NCBI GenBank assembly: GCA_905198575.1
Contig: CAJKDC010000017.1
Coordinates: 1 to 34,202, forward strand
Length of the DNA stretch: 34,202 nt
Source: an uncultured Bacteroides sp.
GTDB lineage: Bacteria; Bacteroidota; Bacteroidia; Bacteroidales; Bacteroidaceae
Direction of reading: 5' to 3'
Below, in pieces: positions 32,585-34,202 of the stretch. A program made the position numbers and the translations under genes. The stretch's first letter is position 1. Each line of letters opens with the position of its first letter. A model generated the notes under the pieces. It worked only from the letters and a program-made list of their open reading frames with translations. It searched no databases and had not been told where the DNA came from.

Positions 32585-33013
32585 TCAGGGTATAAAAAAA
32601 GCTATGTTCCTGCCTTCCTCTTTAGTACAGAGGCGCGCAGGAACATAGCCGTAATATAAAGTAAAAAATAAAATTCGTAAGGATACGACAGCAGGAACAG
32701 TCCGTAATGAACAGATTGTTGACAGTACCATCGTAATAAAGTATGCGACAGGAGAACAAAGTTCCGTCAAGAGCACATCTGCTCCGGGCGGCATCAGTTC
32801 TTCGGTAGTGCTGTTTCCGCAGTCATTTCCTGTAGGATGAACGGCTGCAGTACACAACAGTCCCTTGCTGAGGGAAACTTCTGTAATTCCTTTACCCACA
32901 TGTCCCATCACAACGTGCCGGTGCAGACTGCTGAAGGCTGCATAACTTTTCCGGCTCCATTTGCGGAATCGGGTGATACAAGGGCTATATGTCTGTTTCT
33001 GTTCGTACATCAT
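32585..33013 (-). CDS. Leader open reading frame of the biotin operon, unknown function
   Basis: A 142-codon frame starting at ATG 33013 (or 33010) follows a full-match Bacteroides promoter with a very short leader, and ends 5 bases before bioB. The N-terminus reads MMYEQKQTYSPCITRFRKWS and continues RKSYAAFSSLHRHVVMGHVG. It is basic and looks like real coding sequence. The rest has no recognisable domain; the last 60 residues are hydrophobic and odd. The frame stays open through the terminator hairpin just before bioB, so ribosomes on it would unfold that hairpin. I see this as a candidate leader peptide or attenuation device. The alternative is a shorter real protein whose frame has shifted, with the hairpin as its own terminator. 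Confidence 0.45.
   Translation of the reverse strand: MMYEQKQTYSPCITRFRKWSRKSYAAFSSLHRHVVMGHVGKGITEVSLSKGLLCTAAVHPTGNDCGNSTTEELMPPGADVLLTELCSPVAYFITMVLSTICSLRTVPAVVSLRILFFTLYYGYVPARLCTKEEGRNIAFFIP
32594..32649 (-). terminator. Intrinsic terminator/attenuator immediately upstream of bioB
   Basis: A perfect 13-base inverted repeat GCTATGTTCCTGC / GCAGGAACATAGC (32601-32613, 32637-32649) with a 23-base loop is followed on the minus strand by seven T residues (32594-32600), then 14 bases to the bioB ATG. It would stop transcription arriving from the leader promoter before bioB. Confidence 0.8.
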
Positions 33014-33028
33014 TTTTTCGCGATGCGG

Positions 33029-33036
33029 CAAATGTA
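33029..33036 (-). promoter_or_regulatory. Promoter (-7 box) of the leader ORF and presumably the bio operon
   Basis: The minus strand reads TACATTTG, matching TAnnTTTG, with a TTTG about 17 bases farther upstream as the -33 element, one of the best promoter matches in the window. Transcription should start near 33022, only about 10 bases before the leader ATG. No BirA-type TTGTnnACAA palindrome is apparent around it. Confidence 0.6.
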
Positions 33037-33061
33037 CTAAAAAAATCAGAAAACAAAAACG

Positions 33062-34111
33062 TCAGCAAATAATTCCTCCGCCCAATACCCGGTTATCCCG
33101 GTAGAAAGCTGCTGCCTGTCCTATGGCTACCGAGGCTAGTGGCTCGTGTAGTTTTACGTGCAACAATCCTTCGGGAGTCACGGTTACCGTGCATCGGTTG
33201 GCTTGCTTGCGATAGCGTATTTTTACGATGACATCCTCACGGTCGAGCAACTCTTCAGCACATACGATGTTCCAGTCCTTTAGAAACATTTCCAGCTTCT
33301 CCAGTGCCTTCAGGTTATCGGTCAGGACGACCTTATTTTCTTGAGGCAGAATCTCTTTGACAAACAGAGCCTTGTTGACATAGACGCCCAATCCTCTACG
33401 TTGACCGATGGTATAAAAAGGATATCCCTCGTGTTTTCCCATACATTCCCCTTGTTCATTGTAGAAATTGCCTGGCCGGATATGCTCAGGCGGCACTTGT
33501 GCTTTCAGAAACGAGCGGTAATCCATCGGGCAGAAGCAAACCCCCAGACTGTCACGTTTGGTAGCAGCTTTCAGGAAGCCTCTCTCGGCTGCCAGTTTGC
33601 GGACACGGGTTTTGGTCAGTGTTCCCATAGGCAGTAACATTCGTTCCAGAATAGGTTGCGGAAGTCCCCAAAGAAAAAAAGACTGGTCCTTATCCTTATC
33701 TGCTCCTGCCGTAATATACCAGTATCCGCCAATGTTTTGTTTCTGTACATAGTGTCCGGTAGCAAAATGATAAATTCCCCATTCGTCTGCTACTTGTGCA
33801 AGGAGTGGCCATTTCAAGTAATTGTTGCACAAAGTGCACGGCACCGGTGTATGGCCTTCCATATACTCTTTTATGAAGTAGCTGATAATCTGTTCTTGAA
33901 ACAACTGTCGTACGTCGTAGATGATATGGGGAATATGCAGCTTTTCACACAGTTCGCGGGCATCGTCCAGATAGGTGGTGTCGTTATCTTTTTCATAAAA
34001 GCGGAAAGTTATACCTGTCACTTCATAGCCGGCATCCTGCAATAACAAGGCGGCTACCGAGCTGTCAGTACCTCCGCTCATTCCTAGTAACACTTTGTTG
34101 TTTTTTTCCAT
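33062..34111 (-). CDS. mnmA: tRNA-uridine 2-sulfurtransferase MnmA
   Basis: A 349-residue ATP-pyrophosphatase that activates and thiolates position 2 of wobble uridine 34 in Lys, Glu and Gln tRNAs. The PP-loop SGGTDSS is at 12-18. The catalytic cysteines are C95 in PCTLCN and C192 in LGVCFCP. The middle ATGHYV and DQSFFLWGL and the C-terminal YTIGQRRGLG segments are all standard. Bacteroides often carry two MnmA paralogues; this one has extra cysteines C92 and C194 next to the catalytic ones. It ends 25 bases before the biotin-leader promoter. No clear own -7 box was found (TAAATTTC is a one-mismatch candidate). Confidence 0.93.
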   Translation of the reverse strand: MEKNNKVLLGMSGGTDSSVAALLLQDAGYEVTGITFRFYEKDNDTTYLDDARELCEKLHIPHIIYDVRQLFQEQIISYFIKEYMEGHTPVPCTLCNNYLKWPLLAQVADEWGIYHFATGHYVQKQNIGGYWYITAGADKDKDQSFFLWGLPQPILERMLLPMGTLTKTRVRKLAAERGFLKAATKRDSLGVCFCPMDYRSFLKAQVPPEHIRPGNFYNEQGECMGKHEGYPFYTIGQRRGLGVYVNKALFVKEILPQENKVVLTDNLKALEKLEMFLKDWNIVCAEELLDREDVIVKIRYRKQANRCTVTVTPEGLLHVKLHEPLASVAIGQAAAFYRDNRVLGGGIIC

Positions 34112-34149
34112 ACAGAGAAGGGAAATTTAATCATACGTTTCGTTAGGGC

Positions 34150-34175
34150 AAAAAAAAGGAGTACCGCTGTACTCC
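34150..34175 (-). terminator. Intrinsic terminator of a gene beyond the right edge
   Basis: A seven-base stem GGAGTAC / GTACTCC (34158-34164, 34169-34175) with a 4-base loop is followed on the minus strand by eight T residues (34150-34157). It ends a minus-strand transcript coming from outside the window, before mnmA. Confidence 0.8.
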
Positions 34176-34202
34176 AACCTTTGTTAACCTTAAATCTAAT
34201 AC

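Noticed and set aside
32580..33061. A known riboswitch (cobalamin, TPP) in the bioB leader
   Set aside because: I could not find the conserved boxes of these classes in the leader, and bio genes are not usual targets; the region is better described as an ORF plus terminator.

Overview
The window looks like a chromosomal segment of a gut Bacteroidales, most likely Bacteroides or Phocaeicola. Three things point there: the gene content (a bioB-A-F-G-C-D cluster, a DUF2723 membrane protein, a prolyl tripeptidyl peptidase-like S9 enzyme, a GIN-domain surface protein), the moderate G+C, and repeated promoter -7 boxes of the Bacteroides type TAnnTTTG a short distance before start codons. I recognised no rRNA, tRNA, CRISPR array or intact mobile element.

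Layout. Positions 1-359 hold a 5'-truncated DUF1349-like gene, cut close to the window edge. From 407 to 13098 all genes are on the minus strand: a THUMP-domain RNA methyltransferase, a prolyl peptidase, purD, a multi-pass membrane protein, a YqaA/DedA-type membrane protein, mnmD, a metal (probably zinc) ABC transporter binding protein and ATPase with no permease beside them, then a large DUF2723 membrane protein paired with a NodB-type polysaccharide deacetylase. From 13.6 to 15.1 kb lies a damaged accessory patch: a signal-peptide fragment on the plus strand, a small PqqD-like ORF, and an AraC-type regulator that has lost its DNA-binding domain. A possible small RNA follows at 15.2-15.3 kb. 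From 15.4 to 22.96 kb come a serine acetyltransferase, an overlooked 43-residue basic protein, ribonuclease R, a cation diffusion facilitator, an extended SDR overlapping a PAP2/AUR1-like membrane protein, and a secreted GIN-domain solenoid preceded by what looks like an ECF sigma promoter. From 23.0 to 27.0 kb come an aldo/keto reductase with dusB, a small secreted PepSY-like protein and a U32 family protein. From 27.1 to 32.6 kb is the complete late biotin pathway as one compact minus-strand operon, led by an unusual open reading frame that runs from a canonical promoter through a terminator hairpin to five bases before bioB. mnmA closes the window.

How the genes fit together. The biotin block is a working pathway: BioC and BioG make and release the pimeloyl carrier, and BioF, BioA, BioD and BioB then finish biotin. 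mnmD, mnmA, dusB, the THUMP methyltransferase and probably the U32 protein are all RNA-modification genes. The most interesting parts are the leader ORF and terminator in front of bioB (a possible attenuator), the scrambled 13.6-15.1 kb patch with its orphan PqqD-like gene, the cysteine-ladder solenoid protein, and the candidate small RNA.
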